Notes under the pieces: model-generated | Told to the model about the DNA's origin: nothing | Databases searched by the model: none | Seen by the model: only the letters and a program-made list of their open reading frames with translations | Assembly (NCBI RefSeq): GCF_004322755.1 | Contig: NZ_CP036401.1 | Coordinates: 1,674,001-1,738,000, forward strand | Length of the DNA: 64,000 nucleotides | Direction: 5' to 3' | DNA from: Pseudoduganella albidiflava | GTDB lineage: Bacteria; Pseudomonadota; Gammaproteobacteria; Burkholderiales; Burkholderiaceae_D | Shown here: in pieces, positions 38,079-47,578 of the stretch | How the letters are laid out: each line of letters begins with the position of its first letter | How positions within the stretch are numbered: the stretch's first letter is position 1 | Program-made: the position numbers and the translations under genes

Positions 38079-39131
38079 ATGAGGCACGCCACCGTTCTCG
38101 CCGCCCTGCTTGCCGCCGTGCCTGTGGCCGCGCCGGCGTTCGCGCAACCGGCCGCCTGGCAGCCACAGGCCAGCGGCACGCAGGCGGAGCTGCGCGGCCT
38201 GTCGGTCGTCAGCCCCACGGTGGCCTGGGCCAGCGGCGCGAAGGGCACCGTGCTGCGCACCGTCGATGGCGGTACGTGGCGCGTGCTGGCGGTGCCGGGG
38301 GCGGAGAAGCTGGACTTCCGCGACATCCATGCGATCGATGCCGATACGGCGATCGTGATGAGCGCCGGCCCCGGCGACGCGTCGCGCATCTACCGCACGG
38401 CCGATGGCGGCGCGACGTGGCAGCTGGCCATCACCAATCCCGAGCCGCGCGGCTTCTGGGACGCGATCGCGTTCTGGGATGCGCGGCGCGGCATCCTGTT
38501 CGGCGATCCGGTCGATGGCCGCTTCCAGGTGCGCGTCACGCACGACGGCGGCGCCACGTGGCAGCCGGTGACCGACGAGACAGGCTTGCGCGCGCTGCCC
38601 GACGAGGGAGCGTTCGCGGCCAGCGGCACGTGCCTGACCGTGGCCGGCAGCGGCGATGCATGGTTCGCCACCGGCGGCGCGCAAAACCCGCGCGTGTTCC
38701 ACTCGAAGGATGGCGGTCGCACCTGGCAGGCCGCCGCGGTGCCGGTGGCTGCCGGCGCGCCGGCCCGCGGCCTGTTCTCCGTGGGGTTCCGCGATGCGCA
38801 GGTGGGCATCGCGGCGGGTGGCGACTACAAGGAAGTCGCCATGGCGGGCGTGAACGGTGCCCGCAGCGAGGATGGCGGTGCCAGCTGGACGCCCGTGCAG
38901 GTACTGCCGGCCGGCTACATGTCGGTGGTGGTGCCGGTGCGCGGCGCCGCCGACACGTTCGTGGCCGCGGGCCTGGCCGGTTCCGGTTATTCCGGCGATG
39001 CCAACAAGAGCTGGACGGTGCTGGACCGCACGCCGGTCAACACCGTCGGCTTCGCTTCGCCGTCGGCCGGCTGGGCCGTCGGGCCGAAAGGTATCGTCCT
39101 GAAGTACACGGGCGCGCCGCTGGGCAAGTGA
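38079..39131 (+). CDS. Ycf48-like / BNR-repeat beta-propeller protein, exported
   Basis: A 350-residue exported protein with a signal peptide ending near residue 23 (PAFAQPA). It consists of propeller blades with repeated T-x-D-G-G-x-T/S-W turns (TVDGGTWRV, TADGGATWQ, THDGGATWQ, SKDGGRTWQ, SEDGGASWT) seen in Ycf48/oxidoreductase-like and sialidase BNR proteins. No catalytic residues can be assigned. It starts four bases after apbC, so the two are probably co-transcribed, which hints at a role in envelope or metalloprotein assembly (weak inference). Confidence 0.82.
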   Translation: MRHATVLAALLAAVPVAAPAFAQPAAWQPQASGTQAELRGLSVVSPTVAWASGAKGTVLRTVDGGTWRVLAVPGAEKLDFRDIHAIDADTAIVMSAGPGDASRIYRTADGGATWQLAITNPEPRGFWDAIAFWDARRGILFGDPVDGRFQVRVTHDGGATWQPVTDETGLRALPDEGAFAASGTCLTVAGSGDAWFATGGAQNPRVFHSKDGGRTWQAAAVPVAAGAPARGLFSVGFRDAQVGIAAGGDYKEVAMAGVNGARSEDGGASWTPVQVLPAGYMSVVVPVRGAADTFVAAGLAGSGYSGDANKSWTVLDRTPVNTVGFASPSAGWAVGPKGIVLKYTGAPLGK

Positions 39132-39158
39132 CAACGCCTGCTGCTTTACCCTTGTAGA

Positions 39159-40607
39159 TCACTTTGCTTTTGCAAACGCCGTATCGAGTCCCGGCGCGGT
39201 AACGCGCCCGCGGTCATTGGTGGCGGCGAAACGCAGTTCGGCATCCATCGACGTGACGAACCAGGCACCGTCCGGCGCCGCGTAGAGCGGTTCCGCGGCG
39301 CCTTCGCGCAGCGCGACGGTCAGCCCGTCGCCGCTGCGGGCGATCGTGAAGTCGCCCAGGCCTTCGATCACGTACTTGCCGGGCAGCGCCGCCAGGGCCG
39401 CTGCGGGCGTGGCGATCGCCGTGCGCACCTTGGCCCGCTGGGTCGGCCAGTTGTAGGCGCTGGCAACCGCGCGCACGAGGGCGCCCGCCAGTTCGCCGCC
39501 CCGGTCGCCGTTGGTCATCACGGCCACCCCGTCGCCCCGTTCCGTGTACGCGATCAAGGTGTTCTGGTACCCCGCGTTGGCGCCGCCGTGGCTGAACGAT
39601 TGCGCCTGGCCGGTGCCGTCGATGCGCCAGCCCAGGCCGAAGTCGTCCAGCACCGGCGCCAGCATCAGCTGCGTCATCGATTGCGACAGCACCTTGTTCG
39701 ATTGCCCCGCCGCCGACAGCCTGACCTCGATCGCCAGTTTCGCCAAGTCGGACGGCGTGGACCACAGGCCGGCCGCCGCCAGTTCCGGATAGGTGTGCGG
39801 GCCGCCGGCGATCGGCTTGCCACTGCCGTCGTGGGGCAGGGCAGCGCGTGCCAGCAGCGCGGGTGGCAGCGGTTGCGCGAACGTGCTGTCGTTCATCGCC
39901 AGCGGTTTCAGCACGGTATCCTGCGCCACCTGCGCGAATCCGGATTTGGTGCGTTCGCCGATCACATACTGGATGACCTCGTATCCGCCGCCGGAATAGC
40001 GCCACTTCGTGCCCGGTTTCGTGGCCACGTGCACGCCGCGCGTATTGGCCGGCGCGGCGCCGTTCAGCAGCTGCACCAGCGTCGGCACCTTGGCCCCCGC
40101 CGCGTAGCCGGGGAAGCCATGCACGGTGGTGCCGGCCGTGTGCGACAGCAGCTGGCGCAGCGTGACAGGAGAATTGTCGACCTTGTTCGGCAGCTTCCAC
40201 CACTGGGTGTAGCCATTGATGTTGGCGTCCAGCGCCAGCGTGCCCCCTTCCACCAGCTTCAGCGCGGCCAGCGCGGCGACCGGCTTGCTGATCGAGCCGG
40301 CCTGGAACAGCGTGCCCGGCGTGACGGGGGCGCCGCCCGGCGTCACCACGCCATATCCCTTGGCCCATTCGATTTCGCCGGCATGGATCACGGCGATGCT
40401 GGCACCCGGCACGCCGAGGCGGGCCATTTCATCGGCCAGCCGGCGCTGCACCGGCGCGGCGCCCTCGATCACGACGGCCGGCTGCAAACCGCTTTCCACG
40501 GCGGCGATGCGCGCCGCCAGGCCGGGGTCGGTGGCGGCAGGCGCGGGCAGCGCGCAGAACAGGAGAGGGAGAAGGGGCAGGAGTGGCAGGCGCGATGGGT
40601 GGTTCAA
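39159..40607 (-). CDS. Serine hydrolase, beta-lactamase/penicillin-binding-protein-like family
   Basis: A 482-residue exported class C beta-lactamase-like hydrolase. The signal peptide is Leu/Pro-rich and ends near residue 24 (PAPAAT). The catalytic S-x-x-K is SISK in [13 protein letters not shown], the Tyr motif is YSGGGYE (Y-S-G in place of Y-x-N), and the third motif is HGGANAGY. Such proteins are often esterases or peptidases rather than true beta-lactamases, and that is the safer reading. A C-terminal domain of about 110 residues follows. It is convergent with the Ycf48-like gene, with 27 bases between. Confidence 0.88.
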   Translation of the reverse strand: MNHPSRLPLLPLLPLLFCALPAPAATDPGLAARIAAVESGLQPAVVIEGAAPVQRRLADEMARLGVPGASIAVIHAGEIEWAKGYGVVTPGGAPVTPGTLFQAGSISKPVAALAALKLVEGGTLALDANINGYTQWWKLPNKVDNSPVTLRQLLSHTAGTTVHGFPGYAAGAKVPTLVQLLNGAAPANTRGVHVATKPGTKWRYSGGGYEVIQYVIGERTKSGFAQVAQDTVLKPLAMNDSTFAQPLPPALLARAALPHDGSGKPIAGGPHTYPELAAAGLWSTPSDLAKLAIEVRLSAAGQSNKVLSQSMTQLMLAPVLDDFGLGWRIDGTGQAQSFSHGGANAGYQNTLIAYTERGDGVAVMTNGDRGGELAGALVRAVASAYNWPTQRAKVRTAIATPAAALAALPGKYVIEGLGDFTIARSGDGLTVALREGAAEPLYAAPDGAWFVTSMDAELRFAATNDRGRVTAPGLDTAFAKAK

Positions 40608-40693
40608 GGGCGGCTCCGGAAGTCGGGGGACGTCCGAGTATAAGTCAGATGCGAGTTAAAATAGCTCCTTTATATCCATCGCCTCAGACTGAA

Positions 40694-42127
40694 ATGACCA
40701 CTGCTCCAGCAAAGACTCCAGCCAACCCGCCCGCCACCCCGGTCCGTACCCGCTTTGCACCCAGCCCGACCGGCTTCCTCCACCTGGGTGGCGCCCGCAC
40801 GGCGCTGTACTCGTGGGCCTATGCGCGTCACTTCGGCGGCACCTTCGTGCTGCGCATCGAGGATACCGACCTGGAACGCTCCACGCCGGAAGCCGTGCAG
40901 GCGATCATCGACGGCATGCAGTGGCTGGGCCTGGACCATGACGAAGGCCCGTTCTACCAGATGCAGCGGATGGATCGCTACCGCGAAGTGATCGGCCAGA
41001 TGCTGGAGGCGGGCACCGCCTACCACTGCTATTGCACGCCGGAAGAAGTGGAGGCGATGCGCGAACGCTTCCGCGCCGCGGGCGAAAAGCCCCGCTACGA
41101 CGGCACCTGGCGCCCGGAAGAAGGCAAGGCGCTGCCCGCCATCCCGGAAGGCCGCAAGCCGGTGGTGCGCTTCAAGAATCCGCTCGACGGCGACGTCACG
41201 TGGCACGACGTGGTGAAGGGCCCGATCACGATCTCCAACAAGGAGCTCGACGACCTGGTCATCGCCCGCACCGACGGCACGCCCACGTACAACTTCTGCG
41301 TGGCGGTGGATGACTGGGACATGCGCATCACCCACGTGCTGCGCGGCGACGACCACGTCAACAACACGCCGCGCCAGATCAACATCCTGCGCGCGATCGG
41401 TGCCCAGTTGCCGGAATACGGCCACCTGCCGATGATCCTCGGCTCGGACGGCCAGAAGCTGTCGAAGCGCCACGGCGCCGTCAGTGTGATGGAATACCCG
41501 GCCCAGGGCTTCCTGCCGGAAGCGATGCTCAATTACCTGGCGCGCCTGGGCTGGAGCCATGGCGACGACGAAGTGTTCTCGATGGCGCAGTTCTGCGAAT
41601 GGTTCAACCTGGAGCACCTGACCGCGTCGCCGGCGCAGTTCAACAATGAAAAGCTGGCGTGGCTGAATAATCACTGGATCAAGCAGGCCGACAATGCGCG
41701 CCTGGCCGCACTGGCCGGGCCGCGCATGCGGGAAGCGGGTGCCGTGTTCGACGGTGCTCCCGAGCTGGCCACCGTGCTGGCGCTGTTCAAGGAGCGCGCC
41801 AACACCGTCAACGAACTGGCCGATGCGGCGATGCTGTTCTACCGCGACCCGCAGCCGGATGCGGCGCTGATGGCGCAGCACTTCACCGGTGCCGTGAAGC
41901 CGGCGCTGGCGCTGTTCGCCGAGCGCATCGCCACGGTCGAGTGGACCAAGGAGGCGATCGCCGCGATGATCAAGGAAGTCCTGGCCGCCAACGGCCTGAA
42001 GATGCCGCAGCTGGCCATGCCGCTGCGCCTGATCGTCACCGGCCAGCTGCAGACGCCGGCGATCGATGCCGTGCTGCAGTTGTTCGGCCGCGACGTCGTG
42101 CTGGCACGCGTCGGCAAATATTTGTAA
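40694..42127 (+). CDS. gltX: Glutamate--tRNA ligase
   Basis: Charges tRNA-Glu with glutamate. The protein is 477 residues. The HIGH-equivalent is in [16 protein letters not shown] and the KMSKS-equivalent in [28 protein letters not shown] is family-typical. The start at 40694 is preferred over in-frame Mets further up, since an MTT-Ala/Pro leader of about 16 residues precedes the conserved core; the ribosome binding site is weak. Tandem tRNA-Glu genes follow directly downstream, so enzyme and substrate genes are neighbours. Confidence 0.96.
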   Translation: MTTAPAKTPANPPATPVRTRFAPSPTGFLHLGGARTALYSWAYARHFGGTFVLRIEDTDLERSTPEAVQAIIDGMQWLGLDHDEGPFYQMQRMDRYREVIGQMLEAGTAYHCYCTPEEVEAMRERFRAAGEKPRYDGTWRPEEGKALPAIPEGRKPVVRFKNPLDGDVTWHDVVKGPITISNKELDDLVIARTDGTPTYNFCVAVDDWDMRITHVLRGDDHVNNTPRQINILRAIGAQLPEYGHLPMILGSDGQKLSKRHGAVSVMEYPAQGFLPEAMLNYLARLGWSHGDDEVFSMAQFCEWFNLEHLTASPAQFNNEKLAWLNNHWIKQADNARLAALAGPRMREAGAVFDGAPELATVLALFKERANTVNELADAAMLFYRDPQPDAALMAQHFTGAVKPALALFAERIATVEWTKEAIAAMIKEVLAANGLKMPQLAMPLRLIVTGQLQTPAIDAVLQLFGRDVVLARVGKYL

Positions 42128-42158
42128 GCGAAAGCATTGAAATCTTTCATTCGGGTAT

Positions 42159-42186
42159 TTGCGTTTTCTTAAACCGCTGCTATACT
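42159..42186 (+). promoter_or_regulatory. Sigma-70 type promoter of the tRNA array
   Basis: TTGCGT (42159-42164), a 16-base spacer and TATACT (42181-42186), 17 bases before the first tRNA-Ala. Confidence 0.6.
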
Positions 42187-42203
42187 TCTGTCTCTTCGCA
42201 AAC

Positions 42204-42279
<76 letters not shown>

Positions 42280-42336
42280 GTTTGGCGAAGGGCAGTAGCA
42301 GTAAAGAGTAGTAAAGTAGCAGCGCGGAAGTTCCGG

Positions 42337-42412
42337 GTCCCCATCGTCTAGAGGCCTAGGACATCACCCTTTCACGGTGAGTACCGGGGTTCGAATCCCC
42401 GTGGGGACGCCA
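42337..42412 (+). tRNA. tRNA-Glu(TTC), copy 1
   Basis: A 76-base cloverleaf with acceptor GTCCCCA/TGGGGAC, anticodon loop CTTTCAC giving TTC, T-loop GGTTCGAATCC and an encoded CCA. Confidence 0.97.
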
Positions 42413-42557
42413 AGGTTTTGAAGTTGAAGTTGAGGTTGAAGTTGGTAGTCGAAGTTTGTTGTCGAAGTTTGTTGTAACTGTCGCGGCAAGTAGTTATGCC
42501 AGTCGCGGCGGTGGTAACAAAAGTCGCGTGAGCGGCTTTTATTTTGTCTGTGCCAGC

Positions 42558-42633
<76 letters not shown>

Positions 42634-42677
42634 GAGGCGCAGATGAAGCAGGTTGAAGTAGCTTAGGGCAGTCCAGG

Positions 42678-42753
42678 GTCCCCATCGTCTAGAGGCCTAG
42701 GACATCACCCTTTCACGGTGAGTACCGGGGTTCGAATCCCCGTGGGGACGCCA
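42678..42753 (+). tRNA. tRNA-Glu(TTC), copy 2
   Basis: Identical to copy 1. Its immediate upstream sequence GTCCAGG also precedes copy 5 at 48838. Confidence 0.97.
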
Positions 42754-42811
42754 GCAGCGATGCTGGCAGCAGTAGAAAGAAATAGCAGTAGCAGTACATT
42801 GTCTGTGCCAG

Positions 42812-42887
<76 letters not shown>

Positions 42888-42919
42888 CCGCGCGGACAAG
42901 CAGTCACGGAAGTTCCAAG

Positions 42920-42995
42920 GTCCCCATCGTCTAGAGGCCTAGGACATCACCCTTTCACGGTGAGTACCGGGGTTCGAATCCCCGTGGGGACGCCA
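42920..42995 (+). tRNA. tRNA-Glu(TTC), copy 3
   Basis: Identical to the other Glu copies; last tRNA before the cytochrome oxidase cluster. A terminator follows at 43013. Confidence 0.97.
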
Positions 42996-43012
42996 AAGCA
43001 GTTGCGATGATC

Positions 43013-43035
43013 AAGCCGCCCCGAGCGGCTTTTTT
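43013..43035 (+). terminator. Intrinsic terminator of the tRNA array
   Basis: Stem AAGCCGC (43013-43019) with GCGGCTT (43025-43031), loop CCCCGA, T-run to 43035. Confidence 0.85.
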
Positions 43036-43188
43036 GTTTTTCGCGCCACGCGTCGCGAAGTTCCTCCGGCCTTCCGCCAGCCTTCCGCCGAAGTTCCTCT
43101 TCCAGCTCGAAATTCTCTCCTTGTTCCTGCGCGGTTCCGACCTACACTCAAAGCATTCCCCGTCGTGAATGCCTGGAGGGAGGCGCAT

Positions 43189-43722
43189 ATGGAAATGCAT
43201 GGCTTCGGTTCGTTCCTGAACACCTATCTCCACCGCATGCGCGCCCAATCGCATCGCTGGACGGCGCGCGAACCCGACTGGGCGATCGGCGCACTGGCCG
43301 GCTTCGGGGCCGGCGGCATCGTGATGCTGGTGGAGCTGGCGTTCGCGGCGGCCATCGGCACGGATCCGTGGCGCACGCCGCGGCTGGTCGCCGCCCTGGC
43401 GCTGGGCTCGTCGGTGCTGCAAGTAGGCGGCTACAGCCTCGAAGTGCTGGTGGCCGCGCTCGCCGTGCATTACCTGCTCGGCACCTTCTTCGGGCTCGTG
43501 CTGGCCGCGCTCATGGCGCCGTTCCGCCTCGACTCCAGCGTCGTCATGGCCGTCACCACCGGCATCGTGTTCGGGCTGCTGCTATACCTGTTCAATTTTT
43601 ATGTGATCACGAGCGTATTGCCGTGGTTCGCCGAGATGCGTGGATGGGTCACCGTGCTGGGGCACATCGAGTTCGGCGTGATGGCGGGGCTGATCTACCG
43701 GATGCTGGAACGGCGGCGCTGA
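43189..43722 (+). CDS. Small integral membrane protein at the head of the cytochrome oxidase cluster
   Basis: A 177-residue protein with about four membrane helices (around residues 40-58, 70-90, 95-115 and 120-145). No family was recognised and no heme- or copper-binding motif is seen. The start at 43189 has GGAGGGAGG five to six bases upstream; an in-frame ATG at 43165 lacks one. It ends seven bases before coxB, so it is probably an accessory or assembly protein of this oxidase, inferred only from position. Confidence 0.65.
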   Translation: MEMHGFGSFLNTYLHRMRAQSHRWTAREPDWAIGALAGFGAGGIVMLVELAFAAAIGTDPWRTPRLVAALALGSSVLQVGGYSLEVLVAALAVHYLLGTFFGLVLAALMAPFRLDSSVVMAVTTGIVFGLLLYLFNFYVITSVLPWFAEMRGWVTVLGHIEFGVMAGLIYRMLERRR

Positions 43723-43729
43723 GGCGGAC

Positions 43730-44875
43730 ATGGCCATCGCGCTGGCAGTCACGCTGGTGTTGATCGCCGTCGGCGCGGTGGTGTTCCACTTCGTCAGCCC
43801 GTGGCAACTCACGCCGATCGCGTCGAACTGGCATGCGATGGACGATGCGCTGTGGCTGACCTTCGTGATCACCGGTGTCGCCTTCGTCGTGCTGCACCTG
43901 TTCGTCGCGTATGCGCTGGTGCGCTTCCGCCACCGCGCGGGCCACCGCGCCTCGGCCGCCCATGGCAACCGGCGGCTCGAGTGGTGGCTGATCGCCGTCA
44001 CCACGGCCGGCATCATCGGCTTGCTGGCGCCGGGCCTGGTCGTATACGCCAAGCTGATCGACCCGCCCGCGAGTGCGCAGGTGTTCGAGGTGATGGGCCG
44101 GCAATGGCAATGGCATTACCGCCTGCCCGGGCAGGATGGCAAGCTGGGCGGGGCCAGCACACGGTTCATCACCGGCGCGAACCCGTTCGGCATCGATCCG
44201 AAGGATGCGCACGGCCAGGACGACGTGCTGGTACAGGGGCAGGAGCTGCATCTCCCGCTGAACCGTCCGGCGCTGGCGCTGTTGCGCGCGCAGGACACGC
44301 TGCACGACTTCTACGTGCCGCAGTTCCGCACGCGGATGAACATGGTGCCCGGCATGACCACGCAGTTCTGGTTCACGCCCGAGCGCACCGGGCGCTACGA
44401 GGTGCTGTGCGCGCAACTGTGCGGCGTGGGCCATTCGAACATGCGCGGCTGGGTCGTCATCGACGAGCCCGCCGCATATGCCGAGTGGTTGGCGCAGCAG
44501 CCCACCTTCGCCGGCGCATCGTCCGGCGGAGCGGGAGGATCGGGCGCTCCGGGCTCTTCCGGCCTGCCAGGCGCCCCCGGCGGTCCTGCCGAGCCTGGCA
44601 AGGTAGGGCAGCTGCTGGCGCAGCAGAAGGGCTGCATGGCTTGCCACAGCGTCGATGGCAGCCGCGGCGTCGGCCCGTCGTGGAAAGGCCTGTACGGCAG
44701 CACCGAGGCGCTCGAAGGCGGCGCCACGGCGAAGGTGGACGACGCCTACCTGCGGCAGGCGATCAATGCGCCGCAGGCCAGCGTGGTGCGCGGCTATCCG
44801 CCGGTGATGCCGCCGGCAGGGCTGACGGACGCGGAGTTGGCGGCTGTCGTCGACTATATCAAGACGGTGCGCTGA
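43730..44875 (+). CDS. coxB: Cytochrome c oxidase subunit II with fused cytochrome c domain
   Basis: The electron-entry subunit of an aa3-type (caa3-like) terminal oxidase. The protein is 381 residues. Two N-terminal membrane helices precede the cupredoxin domain; the CuA site is CAQLCGVGHSNM (C-x3-C-x3-H-x2-M), and the aromatic GRQWQWHY patch is present. A Gly/Pro/Ser collagen-like linker (about residues 262-285) joins a C-terminal cytochrome c with heme motif CMACH and a late VMPPAGLTDAEL Met ligand region. It is followed by a 12-bp tandem repeat and then ctaD. Confidence 0.95.
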   Translation: MAIALAVTLVLIAVGAVVFHFVSPWQLTPIASNWHAMDDALWLTFVITGVAFVVLHLFVAYALVRFRHRAGHRASAAHGNRRLEWWLIAVTTAGIIGLLAPGLVVYAKLIDPPASAQVFEVMGRQWQWHYRLPGQDGKLGGASTRFITGANPFGIDPKDAHGQDDVLVQGQELHLPLNRPALALLRAQDTLHDFYVPQFRTRMNMVPGMTTQFWFTPERTGRYEVLCAQLCGVGHSNMRGWVVIDEPAAYAEWLAQQPTFAGASSGGAGGSGAPGSSGLPGAPGGPAEPGKVGQLLAQQKGCMACHSVDGSRGVGPSWKGLYGSTEALEGGATAKVDDAYLRQAINAPQASVVRGYPPVMPPAGLTDAELAAVVDYIKTVR

Positions 44876-44877
44876 GC

Positions 44878-45009
44878 AATGCACCGGGCATAGCACCGAA
44901 CAATGCACCGAGCGATGTACCAGGCAATGCACTGAGCAATGCATCGAGCAATGCACCGGGCAATGCCCCGGGCAATGCACTGAGCAGCGCACCGGGCCAC
45001 GCACCGGGC
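44878..45009 (+). repeat. 12-bp tandem repeat, eleven units, between coxB and ctaD
   Basis: Eleven units in strict 12-bp register, consensus AATGCACCGGGC with variation mainly in the first and last triplets. It starts two bases after the coxB stop and ends 27 bases before the ctaD start. The array is open in the ctaD frame (reading Asn-Ala-Pro-Gly), but no start codon is needed there. Confidence 0.92.
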
Positions 45010-45036
45010 TTTTCAACCAGGCGCACGGGAGGACGG

Positions 45037-46905
45037 ATGTCCGACGAGACCGAAGAACTCCATGGCGCCGCTGGCGACGTGCTCCCCGGCGGCGCCCATG
45101 GCGAAGCGGAAGAGGACCATGCGCCCACGGGCTTCCTGCGCCGCTACGTGTGGAGCCAGGACCACAAGGTGATCGCCATCCAGTACACGATCACGGCGCT
45201 GGTGGTGGGCGTGATCGGCATCGTGCTGTCCGACCTGATGCGCCTGCAGCTGGGCTTCCCCGGCAAGTTCGAGTTCATCGACCCGGCCACCTATTACCAG
45301 TACATCACCATGCACGGCATGATCATGGTGATCTACCTGCTGACGGCGATTTTCCTGGGCGGCTTCGGCAATTACCTGATCCCGCTGATGGTGGGCGCGC
45401 GCGACATGGTGTTCCCGTACCTGAACATGCTGAGCTTCTGGTTCTACCTGCTCGCGGTGCTGATCCTGGTCGCCAGCTTCTTCGTGCCGGGCGGGCCCAC
45501 CGGTGCGGGGTGGACGCTGTATCCGCCGCAAGCCATCCTGCCCGGCACGCCGGGTGTCGAAGCCGGCATCGTCGTCATGCTCGCGTCGCTGCTGGTCTTC
45601 ATCGTGGCGGCCACCATGGGCGGGCTGAACTATGTGACGACGATCCTGCAGGCGCGCACGCGCGGCATGACCCTGATGCGCATGCCGCTCACCGTCTGGG
45701 GCATCTTCATCGCCACGATCCTGGCGCTGCTGGCTTTCCCGGCGCTGTTCGTGTCCGGAGTGATGATGCTGCTCGACCGCGTGCTGGGCACCAGCTTCTT
45801 CATGCCGGCGATCGTGTCGATGGGCCAGCAGCTGGACTACAGCGGCGGCAGCCCGCTGCTGTTCCAGCACCTGTTCTGGTTCTTCGGCCACCCCGAGGTG
45901 TACATCGTGGCGCTGCCCGCCTTCGGCATCATTTCCGACCTGATCAGCGTGCACGCGCGCAAGTGCATCTTCGGCTACCGCATGATGGTGTGGGCGATCG
46001 TGATCATCGGCGCCCTGTCGTTCGTCGTCTGGGCACACCACATGTACGTGTCCGGCATGCATCCATGGTTCGGCTTCTTCTTCGCGGTCAGCACGCTCGT
46101 GATCGCCGTGCCCACCGCGCTGAAGGTGTACAACTGGACGCTGACGCTGTGGCGCGGCGACATCCACCTGACCGCGCCGATGCTGTTCGCGCTCGGCTTC
46201 ATCAGCACCTTCCTGATCGGCGGACTGACCGGCCTGTTCCTCGGCAATGTCAGCGTCGACATCCCGCTGTCGAACACCTATTTCGTCGTCGCCCACTTCC
46301 ACATGGTGATGGGCGTTTCGCCCGTGCTGGCCGTGTTCGGCGGCATCTATCACTGGTACCCGAAGGTGACTGGCCGGATGTACCACGAAGGCATGGCGCA
46401 GCTGCATTTCTGGATCACCTTCCTGGGCGCGTACGCGATCTTTTTCCCGATGCATTACCTGGGCCTGCTCGGCATGCCGCGCCGCTACTACGCCTACGAC
46501 AACTACAACTTCATCCCGCCCTCGGCGCAATCGCTGAATGCCTTCATCACCGTGGCGGCGCTCGTGGTGGGCATCGCGCAATTGCTGTTCCTGGCGAACC
46601 TGGCGTGGAGCGCGCGGCGCGGCCGCCCGGCCGGTGGCAACCCGTGGCGTGCCGGCAGCCTGGAATGGCACACGCCCCAGACGCCGCCCGCCCACGGCAA
46701 CTGGGGCGCGCGCCTGCCCGTCGTGTATCGCGGGCCTTACGGCTATGGCCGCAGCGGCCCCGAGGGTGATTACCTGCCGCAGAACGTGGGGCCCGATGAA
46801 CCCGATGAGCCCGATGAGCCCGATGAGCCCGACCGCAAGGCCGGGCGCGCCGGAGCGCCGATGCCAGGGCCGGCCGGCCCGACCGAAGGAGGGCAACGAA
46901 CATGA
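45037..46905 (+). CDS. ctaD: Cytochrome c oxidase subunit I
   Basis: The catalytic heme-copper subunit that reduces oxygen to water and pumps protons. The protein is 622 residues with 12 helices expected. A His/Glu-rich N-terminus leads to MHGMIMVIYLLTA (low-spin heme ligand), WFFGHPEVYIVALPAFG (CuB His and cross-linked Tyr), AHHMYVSGM, and HFHMVMG. The C-terminus ends in a Pro-Asp-Glu repeat encoded by 9-bp units. The start at 45037 follows GGGAGGA; the frame is open far upstream across coxB, but that is chance in GC-rich sequence. The next gene overlaps its stop by four bases. Confidence 0.95.
   Translation: MSDETEELHGAAGDVLPGGAHGEAEEDHAPTGFLRRYVWSQDHKVIAIQYTITALVVGVIGIVLSDLMRLQLGFPGKFEFIDPATYYQYITMHGMIMVIYLLTAIFLGGFGNYLIPLMVGARDMVFPYLNMLSFWFYLLAVLILVASFFVPGGPTGAGWTLYPPQAILPGTPGVEAGIVVMLASLLVFIVAATMGGLNYVTTILQARTRGMTLMRMPLTVWGIFIATILALLAFPALFVSGVMMLLDRVLGTSFFMPAIVSMGQQLDYSGGSPLLFQHLFWFFGHPEVYIVALPAFGIISDLISVHARKCIFGYRMMVWAIVIIGALSFVVWAHHMYVSGMHPWFGFFFAVSTLVIAVPTALKVYNWTLTLWRGDIHLTAPMLFALGFISTFLIGGLTGLFLGNVSVDIPLSNTYFVVAHFHMVMGVSPVLAVFGGIYHWYPKVTGRMYHEGMAQLHFWITFLGAYAIFFPMHYLGLLGMPRRYYAYDNYNFIPPSAQSLNAFITVAALVVGIAQLLFLANLAWSARRGRPAGGNPWRAGSLEWHTPQTPPAHGNWGARLPVVYRGPYGYGRSGPEGDYLPQNVGPDEPDEPDEPDEPDRKAGRAGAPMPGPAGPTEGGQRT
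46793..46830 (+). repeat. 9-bp tandem repeat in the ctaD C-terminus
   Basis: Four to five copies of CCCGATGAG/A encoding Pro-Asp-Glu. In-frame copy changes would only lengthen or shorten an acidic tail. Confidence 0.85.
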
Positions 46906-47567
46906 CGATGCGCATGCTGTGGTTCTGTGATCTCCGTTGCTCATTCCAGCCGGACGGCTACTGGCCCGGTTCCGGGCCGGCGCCGTACGGCACTCGCGAG
47001 GTGGGCTTGTGGACGTTCATCGGCGTTGTCTGCACCCTGTTCGCGCTGTTCGGCGCGGCCTACCTGATGCGCATCGGCTACGAGGACTGGCGCCTGCTGC
47101 CGCCGGTGCCATGGCAGCTGTGGCTGTCCACGGCGTTGCTGGCGGCCGGCGACGTGGCCTGGCCGCTGGCGGCACGCGCGGCGTCGCGGCGGCGCCTGCG
47201 GCTGGCGCACCGGTTCGGCTTGCTCGGCTGGGCCTTGTCCGCGGCCTTCGTGGCCAGCCAGCTGTGGGCCTGGGATGCCATGGCCGCGCAGCGGGTCGTC
47301 ATCTCGGCGGGGCCCGCCGCCGGCTTCTTCTACATGCTGACGGGCTTGCACATCGTCCACGTGGCAGGCGGCATGCTCGCCGCCGCCTGGGTGCTGGCGC
47401 GGCGCCGGCCGGACGACGGCCTGTGGCTGCGCGAGAGCCTGGCCCTGTGCGCGCGCTACTGGCATGCACTGCTGCTGCTGTGGTGCGCCGTGTTCGGCCT
47501 GCTGTTCGGGCTGACGCCGGAGCTGGTGCGCGACGTGTGCGCGGCCGTCGGCATCACGATCCGTTGA
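46902..47567 (+). CDS. Cytochrome c oxidase subunit III-like membrane protein
   Basis: A 221-residue membrane protein with about five to six helices. The segment FFYMLTGLHIVHVAGGM corresponds to FFMITGFHGMHVTAGV of the subunit III gene just downstream, so it is a diverged subunit III family member. Its ATG overlaps the ctaD stop (ATGA), which suggests translational coupling. The N-terminal 30 residues are soluble and contain two cysteines. Having two subunit III-like genes in tandem is unusual compared with the common CtaD-CtaG-CoxC order; no CtaG-type assembly protein is seen here. Confidence 0.8.
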   Translation: MTMRMLWFCDLRCSFQPDGYWPGSGPAPYGTREVGLWTFIGVVCTLFALFGAAYLMRIGYEDWRLLPPVPWQLWLSTALLAAGDVAWPLAARAASRRRLRLAHRFGLLGWALSAAFVASQLWAWDAMAAQRVVISAGPAAGFFYMLTGLHIVHVAGGMLAAAWVLARRRPDDGLWLRESLALCARYWHALLLLWCAVFGLLFGLTPELVRDVCAAVGITIR

Positions 47568-47578
47568 AGGGAGAGGCC

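Noticed and set aside
43801..45036. Very long N-terminal extension of ctaD across coxB and the 12-bp repeat.
   Set aside because: A proper start with ribosome binding site exists at 45037, and coxB is read in another frame with full CuA and heme motifs.
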